Assembly: GCF_913775985.1 (NCBI RefSeq)
Contig: NZ_CAJYMB010000157.1
Location: 1-49,906 of the forward strand
DNA length: 49,906 bases
Direction of reading: 5' to 3'
From: an uncultured Pluralibacter sp.
Lineage (GTDB): Bacteria > Pseudomonadota > Gammaproteobacteria > Enterobacterales > Enterobacteriaceae
Shown here piece after piece: positions 37,707 to 45,932 of this stretch. A model generated the notes under the pieces. That model saw nothing but the letters and a program-made list of their open reading frames with translations. It had not been told where the DNA came from and made no database searches. A program made the position numbers and the translations under genes. Each line of letters starts with the position of its first letter. Position 1 is the stretch's first letter.

Positions 37707-40385
37707 CTACATCAGGCTTTTGACATAAGCGTCAATGTCGCCGATATATTTCTCTGTGCCGGGGGCATCTTTCTCACGAATGAGCTGCTCCAGCGTTTCA
37801 CATAACTGCTTGCCGGGGATCAGATTTAACATGGCAAACACCCCTTTGAGGCGGTGGGCCGTCTGTGCCAGCGCAGCAAAATCGCGAGTCGAAGACTCAG
37901 TATACAGCCTATTAACATCTTCCGGAACTGTGTCAACAAACAGTGCATAATAGCCGCTGGCGTGGAGTTCGGCGTTCGCATTCGTCCCTGCAGGTGCTAC
38001 CTCAGTTTGCTCCTGCGCCAGCTGTTCTTCGATAAGCTGCAGGACGGCTTCCTGCATCGTATTACTGATATTAAAGTTTACCTGCAGCAGGCCGGGGCCC
38101 AGCTTGCGTATTCCGGCCACATCATCGCTTAAAAGCAGGCCCGGCGCAGTAAGATTAGACGGATTATCTGTCAAAAACAGATCGTAATCTTGACTTGCCA
38201 GCCTTTCGTCGTGGGTGATGCAGCTTGCGCCCCAGTTTTCCAGCTGGCGGGTGACGATGCTGCGGATTTCATTAGAGGTGATATCGGTCATCACGATAAC
38301 ATCATCCAGCAGCTTCTCTTCAGCATCATTTTCCTGCGCGCGGGGCGCCATCTTAACGTGCAGGGAGTAGCGGGTTCCCAGCGACTCCCGGGCTTTAATA
38401 TTCAGATGTCCGCCGAGCTTTCTCGCCAGCTGGTCGCAAAGCCAGAAGGAGAGGGGATTGGCCTTGCCGTAGCGATCGCCCTGAGTTTCATTAAGGAACG
38501 GGAAGTGCAGGTTGTCGATTTCGCTGGTGGAGACGCCGTTGCCGGTATCCCGAATGCGGAACGTGAGGCGATCGTCGCCGGATTCGTCCTGGCTGACTTC
38601 AAGGGTTAACTTGCCGATCTGGGTGGTGCTCACCGCGTACTGAATTAATAGCTGGAGGATCTTTTTAAGCGCCGCGCGATCGCCGTGGCGCTCTTCGGCA
38701 ATCTCCAGCTGGTTATCAATCAGCAGCTGGAGTCCCTTGCGCTTGATGGCCGGCAGCACTTCCGGTACTACTTCATCAATTAAATCCTGAATGGAGAACA
38801 GGCTCGCCGATCCTTTCCAGCCGTCGTTTTCAAGCACGTTTGCCAGCTGGATCTCATCGACCAGCCGCGCCAGCGTATCCGCCTGGCGAGTCAGTTTTTT
38901 CGCCGCTTCGCCTTCAACGTCTGCCGCACTCTCGGCCAGGTGCTGAATCGGCTGCTTCAGCGCAGCAGCGATATTTTGCATAAATGAAATGCGGCCCTGC
39001 TGGTTTTTCTCGTACAGGCGCTGGGCCTGCTTGAGCTTTTTATTCACCAGCACTTCTTTATCCTGATCGCGAATGACGAAAATTTGCGTGCGAGCCAGCA
39101 CCTGACTGCGGAACTGGCGGATCTCATACAGCTCGTTGTTCACGGTCGCGTGGATAACACCCTGATGCTGATCTGCCATATTGGTGATGTTCTGCAGATT
39201 GAGGTGTGGCAGCAGGTGATCGGCAATCTTGTTGCTGATAATGGTGCGGTTAGATTCCTGATCGTGCACCAGCAGGCCCAGGGGCAGCAGCGACACAATC
39301 TCTTCATTAATGGCTTTCAGCGCACGCAGTTCGCCGCTCGCCGGGGCGGCAACCGTGCCGGACTCCGCGCGTCGGGTGCCGGTGTAATTGCGAAACGTGG
39401 TGTAGCCGAACAGCGCCAGCGCCAGCAGGCCAATATTCAGCAGCAGCGGTAGCAGGATATTTTGCAGGGTATCCAGCAGCAGCGTGCCGAGAGGAACCTG
39501 CCAGACCAGATGCATTGAGGTCGAATTGATGGCGGAGGTAATTTCAATGTGGCCGCCGTTAACGTGGACGTTTGCGCTGTCCGCCGCTTCTTTGTCACTG
39601 CTGTACAAATTTGCCTGGCTGGCGTCGTTGTCAAAGCGGAAGTTTTCGAGCGCCATCCCCGGCGGAACCAGATCGTTTATCGGCAGATCAAAGGCTACAA
39701 CCGTGGCCAGATGCCCCGGCTGATTAAAGGTAGTGCGCAGGGTGAAGTAGTAGCCGTTTTGCCAGGCCAGCTGGCGCAGGGGCGAGAAGCTCTCGCGCTC
39801 GTCCAGCGTATTGGCCTGCTGCAGCATTTCCGCACGGCGGCTGTCGACGATGCTGCCAATCGTCGAGTCTTTAAAACCGGCCGACAGATCTTTGAGCGGT
39901 AGGGTGGATATCAGGATCAGGCTGTTGTCCTGGCCGTTAAGGTAATACATCGACCAGGGCGCGGTCTCGGCGCCCCAGAGCGTGTCGAGATAATTCGACA
40001 TCTTCTGCGTCATCGCGAGCGTGGCGCTGTCGTGAGAGCCGAAAATCAGCGCTTCCGTTTTGCGCCGCGGCTTATCGAGATAGAAAACATCCTGCTTCAG
40101 GCGGGTTTCCTGAAGCCCGCCGTCGGTATCCGCGCCGGTTGCCGAGGCGGCTATGGTGTCGTAAATCTGCCATGTCGCATAGCGCCAGGTGTCAATGCGC
40201 TTGTGGATGGCGTGAGTCATGTCAACGACTTGATAGCTTTTATCCCTTAACCACGTGTTGACCGCGCTTTGAATCATCACGCCCATTGTCACCAGCAGGA
40301 CGACAATCAGCAGAAGAAAGAAGCGGGTAATGTTGCCCGGCATGAGCGAAAATTTATTTGGGATCATTGTGTCAGAATGACTCAT
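37707..40385 (-). CDS. rcsD: Rcs phosphorelay phosphotransferase
   Basis: An 892-residue membrane phosphotransfer protein (E. coli RcsD 890). Helix 1 (FFLLLIVVLLVTMGVMIQSA) is near the N-terminus, followed by a periplasmic domain. Helix 2 (ILLPLLLNIGLLALALFGY), a PAS-like region and a histidine-kinase-like domain without the acceptor histidine come next. At the C-terminus is an HPt domain with the phosphoryl-accepting histidine in ALAQTAHRLKGVFAML. The frame continues to 40598 but the extra ~71 residues have no family match. The ATG at 40385 gives the expected length. A further ATG lies six codons downstream, and the ribosome-binding site is weak for both. A perfect 15-base-stem hairpin lies in its leader. 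Confidence 0.96.
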   Translation of the reverse strand: MSHSDTMIPNKFSLMPGNITRFFLLLIVVLLVTMGVMIQSAVNTWLRDKSYQVVDMTHAIHKRIDTWRYATWQIYDTIAASATGADTDGGLQETRLKQDVFYLDKPRRKTEALIFGSHDSATLAMTQKMSNYLDTLWGAETAPWSMYYLNGQDNSLILISTLPLKDLSAGFKDSTIGSIVDSRRAEMLQQANTLDERESFSPLRQLAWQNGYYFTLRTTFNQPGHLATVVAFDLPINDLVPPGMALENFRFDNDASQANLYSSDKEAADSANVHVNGGHIEITSAINSTSMHLVWQVPLGTLLLDTLQNILLPLLLNIGLLALALFGYTTFRNYTGTRRAESGTVAAPASGELRALKAINEEIVSLLPLGLLVHDQESNRTIISNKIADHLLPHLNLQNITNMADQHQGVIHATVNNELYEIRQFRSQVLARTQIFVIRDQDKEVLVNKKLKQAQRLYEKNQQGRISFMQNIAAALKQPIQHLAESAADVEGEAAKKLTRQADTLARLVDEIQLANVLENDGWKGSASLFSIQDLIDEVVPEVLPAIKRKGLQLLIDNQLEIAEERHGDRAALKKILQLLIQYAVSTTQIGKLTLEVSQDESGDDRLTFRIRDTGNGVSTSEIDNLHFPFLNETQGDRYGKANPLSFWLCDQLARKLGGHLNIKARESLGTRYSLHVKMAPRAQENDAEEKLLDDVIVMTDITSNEIRSIVTRQLENWGASCITHDERLASQDYDLFLTDNPSNLTAPGLLLSDDVAGIRKLGPGLLQVNFNISNTMQEAVLQLIEEQLAQEQTEVAPAGTNANAELHASGYYALFVDTVPEDVNRLYTESSTRDFAALAQTAHRLKGVFAMLNLIPGKQLCETLEQLIREKDAPGTEKYIGDIDAYVKSLM

Positions 40386-40721
40386 TAGCGTGTGGAATCC
40401 GTGATGACAGCACCGGCTGCGCGTCCGGCATCCGTGTGCGTAGCCTGCTCTTTCATCAGCAAGATGATGATGAAAGAGCAGGTTAACATTAAGCAGGCAG
40501 TATATACACAAAACGACATAAGTTGCATCAGAGTAACAGCACGGTGAATATCTGCCCATAATCATCGGGTTCATCAGCGCCGCAGACAAAAAACGCACAC
40601 GCGGGAGGCTTTGTAATGGAATGGGGAGCGATAACCGGGACTACCTGACAGGGTATATTTAAGCGCGGTGATTATTTCCCGGCGGTAGCATAACTTTTAC
40701 AGCCGGCGTGTAAAGAAAGGT
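40386..40721. other. rcsD leader and rcsD-micF spacer
   Basis: Gene-free stretch of 336 bases. It holds the rcsD 5' region, a perfect hairpin at 40444-40482 and a possible -10 element TATACT (minus strand, 40499-40504) without a good -35. The extended rcsD frame here is not protein-like. I see nothing else I can name. Confidence 0.6.
40444..40482 (-). repeat. Perfect 15-base inverted repeat in the rcsD leader
   Basis: CCTGCTCTTTCATCA (40444-40458) and TGATGAAAGAGCAGG (40468-40482) pair perfectly around a 9-base loop, 59 bases upstream of the rcsD ATG. No T run follows on either strand, so it is not a standard terminator. It may be an RNA leader structure or a protein-binding dyad. Confidence 0.7.
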
Positions 40722-40815
40722 AAAAAAAAACCGGGTGCGAAGCACCCGGCAGGAATAACGGTAAACTGACATTCAGAGATGAATGACGGTAATAAATAAA
40801 GTTAATGATGATAGC
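40722..40815 (-). ncRNA. micF: MicF small regulatory RNA
   Basis: On the minus strand the sequence begins GCTATCATCATTAACTTTAT, identical to the E. coli MicF 5' end that pairs with ompF mRNA. It continues with TTACCGTCATTCATCTCTGA and ends in a hairpin (CCGGGTGC / GCACCCGG) with nine T residues. The length (~94 nt) matches E. coli MicF (93). It is divergent from ompC, as in E. coli, and is expected to repress ompF translation with Hfq. Confidence 0.95.
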
Positions 40816-40974
40816 GCTGAATATATTATAGATAAGACATACTTTTGTTTTACCATTCAGTGCGGTAAAAACAGGGGGATATATCGGCGTGAATTATAAA
40901 GAAAACTTAATTTTGTTTGTTTATTCATGCGCTATTTCTTTAGCATTTAATGCCGTTATGAAGTTCCCTGTTAT

Positions 40975-41045
40975 TAACATTTTGAAATATATTTAGCATG
41001 CCTGGAAACATCTTAGTAGGTCTTGCAGCATTTTGCAGTTGGATA
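40975..41045. promoter_or_regulatory. OmpR-binding region of the ompC/micF promoters
   Basis: Three adjacent stretches resemble the E. coli C1-C2-C3 OmpR sites: ATTTTGAAATATATTTAGC, GCCTGGAAACATCTTAGT and a third ending CATTTTGCAGTTGGAT. The GAAAC/GAAAT cores repeat at about 20-base spacing. The leader from GCCGACTGATTTAAGGGTTA onward closely follows the E. coli ompC leader. Control by EnvZ/OmpR is expected. Confidence 0.7.
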
Positions 41046-41142
41046 TTTCTGTTTTTTGCCGCACAATGTGTTCGCCGACTGATTTAAGGGTTAATCAGTA
41101 AGCAGTGGCATATAAAAAGGCATATAACAGAGGGTTAATAAC

Positions 41143-42258
41143 ATGAAAGCTAAAGTCCTTTCTCTCCTGGTACCCGCATTGCTGGTAGCAGGCGCAGCGA
41201 ACGCGGCTGAAATTTACAATAAAGACGGTAACAAATTAGATCTGTACGGCAAAGTTGACGGTGAGCACTACTTCTCCAATGACGACAGCGTCGACGGCGA
41301 CCAGTCCTATATTCGTATCGGTTTTAAAGGTGAAACCCAGGTAAATGACCAGGTAACCGGCTACGGCCAGTGGGAATACCAGGTTCAGGCGAACAGCGCT
41401 GAAGACAGCAACGATTCCTTTACCCGCGTAGGTTTTGCCGGTCTGCGTTTTGCTGACACTGGCTCCATCGATTACGGCCGTAACTACGGCGTTATCTACG
41501 ACATCTCCTCCTGGACTGACGTCCTGCCGGAATTCGGTGGCGACACCTACGGCGCGGATAACTTCCTGATGCAGCGCGGTAATGGCATGCTGACCTACCG
41601 CAACACTGACTTCTTCGGTCTGGTTGACGGTCTGAACCTGGCTCTGCAGTACCAGGGCAAAAACGGCAGCCCGGATGGCGAATCTGGCGGCACGACTAAC
41701 AACGGTCGTAAAGGCCTGCGTCAGAACGGTGACGGCTTTGGCGGCTCTCTGACCTACGATCTGGGCGAAGGCTTCAGCGTCGGTGGTGCGGTAGCCAGCT
41801 CCAAGCGCACTGCTCGCCAGAACTCCAGCGCATATCGTGGTAGCGGCGATCGCGCAACTGCCTACACCGGCGGCGTGAAATATGACGCTAACAACGTGTA
41901 CCTGGCCGCTGAGTTTACTCAGGCATACAACACTAGCCGTTTTGGTGGCGATGGCGTTGATACCGTAAACGGTTTCGCTGACAAGTCTCAGAACTTTGAA
42001 GCGGTAGCCCAGTACCAGTTCGACTTCGGCCTGCGTCCGTCCATCGCTTACCTGCAGTCCCGCGGTAAGAAAGTTCAGGGCTACGGCAAAGAAGATATGG
42101 TTAAATATGTTGATATCGGTACTTACTACTACTTCAACAAAAACATCTCCACTTTTGTCGATTACAAAATCAACCTGATCGACAAGAGCCAGTTTACCCG
42201 CGATACCAACACCAGCACCGACAACATCGTTGCAGTTGGCGTGGTTTACCAGTTCTAA
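41143..42258 (+). CDS. ompC: Outer-membrane porin OmpC
   Basis: A 371-residue trimeric general porin. The signal peptide is [21 protein letters not shown], cleaved before [19 protein letters not shown]. The constriction loop contains [12 protein letters not shown] near residues 125-136, and the 16-strand barrel ends in the canonical terminal Phe (VVYQF). The sequence differs from E. coli OmpC mainly in surface loops (for example [13 protein letters not shown] and DGVDTVNGF). The start has an AGAGGG box and a leader like that of E. coli. The divergent micF and OmpR region upstream settle it as OmpC rather than OmpF or PhoE. Confidence 0.96.
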   Translation: MKAKVLSLLVPALLVAGAANAAEIYNKDGNKLDLYGKVDGEHYFSNDDSVDGDQSYIRIGFKGETQVNDQVTGYGQWEYQVQANSAEDSNDSFTRVGFAGLRFADTGSIDYGRNYGVIYDISSWTDVLPEFGGDTYGADNFLMQRGNGMLTYRNTDFFGLVDGLNLALQYQGKNGSPDGESGGTTNNGRKGLRQNGDGFGGSLTYDLGEGFSVGGAVASSKRTARQNSSAYRGSGDRATAYTGGVKYDANNVYLAAEFTQAYNTSRFGGDGVDTVNGFADKSQNFEAVAQYQFDFGLRPSIAYLQSRGKKVQGYGKEDMVKYVDIGTYYYFNKNISTFVDYKINLIDKSQFTRDTNTSTDNIVAVGVVYQF

Positions 42259-42284
42259 TCAGCCGCGATTTTTCGCATGCTGCT

Positions 42285-42310
42285 AAGGGGCCCTTCGGGG
42301 CCCTTTTTTT
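42285..42310 (+). terminator. ompC terminator
   Basis: GGGCCC pairs with GGGCCC around a TTCG tetraloop, followed by TTTTTTT, 26 bases after the ompC stop. Confidence 0.92.
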
Positions 42311-42366
42311 ATCCCTCGTTTAGCGAGGCTGGTGTACTCTTGGCCCGCAATGAAGAGGGTAATGAA

Positions 42367-43416
42367 ATGATCAAAACGCTATTTCGCACCGCCGCCGCTG
42401 CCGCAATTTTGCTTATAGCCGGCTGCGACGGGGAAAATTCGTCCGATGTGGGCGGTCAAAACCTCGTGCTGGAAGGTAAAACCATGGGGACGTCCTGGCG
42501 AGTCAGTGCCGCAGGTATTGACCCCGCGCGCGCCGACGCGCTGCGCCAGAAGATTCAGGCGCAACTTGACGCCGATGATATGCAGCTCTCCACCTGGAAA
42601 ACAGATTCGGCCCTGATGCGCTTTAACCGAACGACCAGCATCGCGCCCTGGCCGGTACCAGAGGCGATGGCGGATATCGTCACGCAGTCGCTGCGGATTG
42701 GTGAAAAAACCGGCGGTGCGATGGACATCACCGTCGGCCCGCTGGTTAATCTGTGGGGATTCGGGCCGGACAAGCAGCCGCTAAAAACTCCGTCCGCAGC
42801 GCAGATTGCCGCAGCAAAAGCCCGGACAGGCCTGCAGCATCTTGCGGTTATTAATAAGTCCGGCAGCCAGTACCTGCAAAAAGATCTTCCCGATCTGTAT
42901 GTCGATCTCTCGACGGTGGGCGAGGGTTACGCGGCAGACCATCTGGCGCAGCTGATGTCTCAGGAAGGGATCTCCCGCTATCTGGTGTCCGTTGGCGGGG
43001 CGCTGGTGAGCCGGGGCACCAGCGGGCGAGGCGCCCCGTGGCGGGTCGCCATTCAAAAACCTACCGATCGGGAGAACGCGGTGCAGGCCGTTGTTGATAT
43101 TAACGGACACGGAATCAGCACCTCGGGCAGCTATCGCAACTATTATGAACTGGACGGCAGGCGCATTTCTCACGTGATCGACCCCCGAACCGGCGCGCCG
43201 ATCCAGCACAATCTGGTGTCGGTCACGGTCATTGCACCGACGGCGCTTGAAGCGGACGGCTGGGATACCGGGCTGATGGTGCTAGGTCTTGAAAAAGCCA
43301 AAGCGGTAGTGCAGCAGCAGGGTCTTGCCGTTTATATGATTTACAAGCAGGGCAACACTTTCCGCAGCTGGATGTCGCCGCAGTTCACACCGTTTCTTGT
43401 TAACGACAGTCATTAA
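42367..43416 (+). CDS. apbE: FAD:protein FMN transferase (lipoprotein)
   Basis: A 349-residue ApbE-family enzyme (E. coli ApbE 351) that attaches FMN to threonines of exported flavoproteins. The N-terminal lipoprotein signal has the lipobox LIAGC, so it is lipid-anchored in the periplasm. Family motifs are GKTMGTSWRVS, DITVGPLVNLWGFGPD near 120, VDLSTVGEGYAAD near 178, SVGGALVSRG, ISTSGSYRNYYE, RISHVIDPRTGAP, and WDTGLMVLG (metal-binding region). The start at 42367 has AAGAGGG upstream; an ATG at 42277 in the ompC terminator is rejected. alkB follows after 17 bases. Confidence 0.96.
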   Translation: MIKTLFRTAAAAAILLIAGCDGENSSDVGGQNLVLEGKTMGTSWRVSAAGIDPARADALRQKIQAQLDADDMQLSTWKTDSALMRFNRTTSIAPWPVPEAMADIVTQSLRIGEKTGGAMDITVGPLVNLWGFGPDKQPLKTPSAAQIAAAKARTGLQHLAVINKSGSQYLQKDLPDLYVDLSTVGEGYAADHLAQLMSQEGISRYLVSVGGALVSRGTSGRGAPWRVAIQKPTDRENAVQAVVDINGHGISTSGSYRNYYELDGRRISHVIDPRTGAPIQHNLVSVTVIAPTALEADGWDTGLMVLGLEKAKAVVQQQGLAVYMIYKQGNTFRSWMSPQFTPFLVNDSH

Positions 43417-43433
43417 TTTTCCGGAGGTGCCGC

Positions 43434-44087
43434 GTGCTCGATCTGTTTGCTGATACTCCCCCGTGGCAGGAACCACTCGCGCCGGGAGCAATCATCCTGC
43501 GCCGCCGGGCGCTGGCGGACGCGGAAAGCCTGATGGCGGGCATTGAGCAGGTTATCGGGCAGTCGCCCCTGCGCCAGATGGTCACGCCCGGCGGCTATAC
43601 CATGTCGGTGGCGATGAGCAACTGCGGCGAGGTGGGCTGGACCACGGACCGGCGCGGCTATCTCTACTCCCCGATCGATCCGCAGACCGGGGCGCGCTGG
43701 CCGGCGATGCCGGCGGCTTTTCTGATCCTGGCACAACGCTGCGCCAGCGAGGCGGGCTACGATCGTTTCTGCCCGGATGCGTGCCTGATCAACCGCTACG
43801 CGCCGGGAACCAAGCTGTCGCTGCACCAGGATAAAGACGAGCAGGAACTGGCTGCGCCTATTGTCTCTGTGTCGCTGGGGCTGCCCGCCATTTTCCAGTT
43901 CGGCGGCCTCAGCCGCGGCGATCCGCTGCAGCGCCTGCTGCTGGAGCACGGTGACGTGGTGGTGTGGGGTGGTGCGTCGCGGCTGTTCTATCACGGGATC
44001 CAGCCGCTGAAAGAGGGGTATCATCCACTCACCGGCGGCTTCCGCTTTAATCTTACTTTTCGCCAGACCGGGCTCGCCGCGCAATAA
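43434..44087 (+). CDS. alkB: DNA oxidative demethylase AlkB
   Basis: A 217-residue Fe(II)/2-oxoglutarate dioxygenase (E. coli AlkB 216) that repairs 1-methyladenine and 3-methylcytosine. Iron ligands are visible in SLHQDKDE (His-x-Asp, residues about 131-133) and in LFYHGIQPL (His near 187). RFNLTFRQ near the C-terminus binds 2-oxoglutarate through its arginines. The start is GTG at 43434, with CCGGAGG just upstream. In E. coli alkB is the second gene of the ada-alkB operon. Here ada is absent and alkB directly follows apbE, so it may depend on apbE transcription. Confidence 0.96.
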   Translation: MLDLFADTPPWQEPLAPGAIILRRRALADAESLMAGIEQVIGQSPLRQMVTPGGYTMSVAMSNCGEVGWTTDRRGYLYSPIDPQTGARWPAMPAAFLILAQRCASEAGYDRFCPDACLINRYAPGTKLSLHQDKDEQELAAPIVSVSLGLPAIFQFGGLSRGDPLQRLLLEHGDVVVWGGASRLFYHGIQPLKEGYHPLTGGFRFNLTFRQTGLAAQ

Positions 44088-44091
44088 AAAT

Positions 44092-44104
44092 AAGAATTAT
44101 TCTT
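44092..44104. promoter_or_regulatory. 13-base perfect palindrome upstream of yojI
   Basis: AAGAATTATTCTT lies just after the alkB stop and ~60 bases before yojI. It has the AT-rich dyad form of a Fur-type site but matches the Fur 7-1-7 model only partly, so the binding protein is uncertain. Confidence 0.35.
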
Positions 44105-44163
44105 GATGTCAGAGGCGTCACGTTTAAACTGCTGGCTGTTTTTGCTTTCGTCTGGAATCCGTT

Positions 44164-45807
44164 ATGCAACTCCTTCTTCTGGTCTGGCGGCAGTACCGCT
44201 GGCCTTTTCTGGCGGTGATGGCCCTCAGCATGCTCAGCGCCGCGCTCGGCATCGGTCTTATCGCCTTTATTAACCAGCGCCTGATTGAAAATGTCGATAT
44301 ATCCCTGCGGGTGCTGCCGGAGTTTCTCGGATTGCTGCTGCTGCTAATGGCAGTAACGCTGGGTTCCCAGCTGGCGCTGACGCTGCTCGGGCACCATTTT
44401 GTCTACCGCCTGCGCGGGGAGTTTATTAAGCGTATCCTCGATACCCGGGTGGAGCAGGTTGAGCGGCTGGGCAGCGCCGCGCTGCTGGCCGGATTGACCA
44501 GCGACGTGCGCAGCATCACTATCGCCTTTGTGCGCCTGCCCGAGCTGGTGCAGGGGATTATTTTGACGCTTGGATCCGCGGCCTGGCTCGCGTGGCTGTC
44601 CGGTAAAATGTTGGTGGTTACCGCGCTGTGGGTGGCTCTGACTATCTGGGGCGGCTTCCTGCTGGTGTCCCGCGTTTACCGCCACATGGCGCAGCTGCGC
44701 GAGTCGGAAGAGAAGCTCTACGGCGACTACCAGACGGTGCTGGAAGGGCGCAAAGAGCTGACGCTGAACCGCGAGCGCGCGGAGTATATTTACCGCCAGC
44801 GCTACACGCCCCACGCCGGAGAGTACCGCCACCACATCATTCGTGCTGATACCTTTCATCTGAGTGCCGTTAACTGGTCGAATATTATGATGCTCGGCGC
44901 TATCGGACTGGTGTTCTGGATGGCAAACGGGCTCGGCTGGGCCAATACCGCCGTCGCCGCTACCTATTCGCTGACGCTGCTGTTTCTGCGCACGCCGCTG
45001 CTGTCTGCCGTCGGCGCGCTGCCGACGCTGCTAAGCGCGCAGGTGGCGTTTAAAAAGCTCAACCAGTTCTCGCTTGCGCCTTACCGGGCAGAGTTTGCCG
45101 CAGCGCAGCCGCGCCGCGAATGGCAAACCCTGGAGCTGCGCGACGTGACGTTTTGCTATCAGGATAATGCCTTCGCGGTAGGGCCCGTTAACATGACGCT
45201 GCGCCGGGGCGAACTGGTATTTCTTATCGGCGGCAACGGCAGCGGCAAGTCGACCCTGGCGATGCTGCTCACTGGGCTGTATCAGCCTACCGGCGGACAG
45301 ATCCTGCTGGACGGCGAAGCGCTTGCCGCCAACGATCCCGACGCCTATCGCGGCCTCTTCTCCGCCGTCTTTACCGATGTTTGCCTGTTCGAAAATCTGC
45401 TCGGGCCGCAGGGTAAGCAGGCGGATCCGACGCTGGTGGCCAAATGGCTGGAGCGCCTGCAGATGGGCGATAAGCTGGAGCTGGAAGAGGGAAAAATTCT
45501 CAATCTTAACCTTTCGAAGGGGCAGAAAAAGCGCGTCGCGCTGCTGCTGGCGCTGGCCGAAGAGCGCGATATCCTGCTGCTCGACGAGTGGGCAGCCGAT
45601 CAGGATCCACATTTCCGCCGCGAGTTTTACCAGGTCCTGCTGCCGCTGATGCAGCAGATGGGCAAAACCCTGTTTGCTATCAGCCACGATGACCACTATT
45701 TCATTCACGCCGACCGGCTGCTGGAGATGCGCAACGGCACGCTGACTGAGCTGACGGGAGAGGCGCGCGAGGCAGCCTCCCGGGATGCGGTTGCCCGCAC
45801 CGCCTGA
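44164..45807 (+). CDS. yojI: ABC exporter YojI (permease-ATPase fusion)
   Basis: A 547-residue half-transporter like E. coli YojI, which exports microcin J25 with TolC. The N-terminal ~320 residues hold six membrane helices. The C-terminal ATPase has Walker [10 protein letters not shown] near 360, a variant signature NLSKGQKKR (also present in E. coli YojI), and Walker [15 protein letters not shown]. The H-loop is in [11 protein letters not shown]. The ATG at 44164 is used. No partner gene is adjacent; the protein is thought to work as a homodimer. A terminator follows. Confidence 0.95.
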   Translation: MQLLLLVWRQYRWPFLAVMALSMLSAALGIGLIAFINQRLIENVDISLRVLPEFLGLLLLLMAVTLGSQLALTLLGHHFVYRLRGEFIKRILDTRVEQVERLGSAALLAGLTSDVRSITIAFVRLPELVQGIILTLGSAAWLAWLSGKMLVVTALWVALTIWGGFLLVSRVYRHMAQLRESEEKLYGDYQTVLEGRKELTLNRERAEYIYRQRYTPHAGEYRHHIIRADTFHLSAVNWSNIMMLGAIGLVFWMANGLGWANTAVAATYSLTLLFLRTPLLSAVGALPTLLSAQVAFKKLNQFSLAPYRAEFAAAQPRREWQTLELRDVTFCYQDNAFAVGPVNMTLRRGELVFLIGGNGSGKSTLAMLLTGLYQPTGGQILLDGEALAANDPDAYRGLFSAVFTDVCLFENLLGPQGKQADPTLVAKWLERLQMGDKLELEEGKILNLNLSKGQKKRVALLLALAEERDILLLDEWAADQDPHFRREFYQVLLPLMQQMGKTLFAISHDDHYFIHADRLLEMRNGTLTELTGEAREAASRDAVARTA

Positions 45808-45809
45808 TG

Positions 45810-45846
45810 CAGCGGCTCCGTCCGGCGGGGCCGCTGTCCTCTTTTT
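45810..45846 (+). terminator. yojI terminator
   Basis: CAGCGGC and GCCGCTG pair across a 13-base loop, followed by TCCTCTTTTT. Confidence 0.75.
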
Positions 45847-45932
45847 GTCCAGTCGTCCCGCCGCTTGTTATCTTTTCCCTCTGCCCGCGCTATCCTTAGC
45901 GGCTGGCCCCGATGATAAGGATTTCCCGAACG

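Noticed and set aside
40386-40598. 71-residue N-terminal extension of RcsD
   Set aside because: Cys- and His-rich, unlike RcsD, and spans the leader hairpin. The ATG at 40385 gives the family length.
45524-45550. LSKGQ in YojI as a damaged ABC signature
   Set aside because: E. coli YojI has the same LSKGQKKR variant, so it is a family trait.
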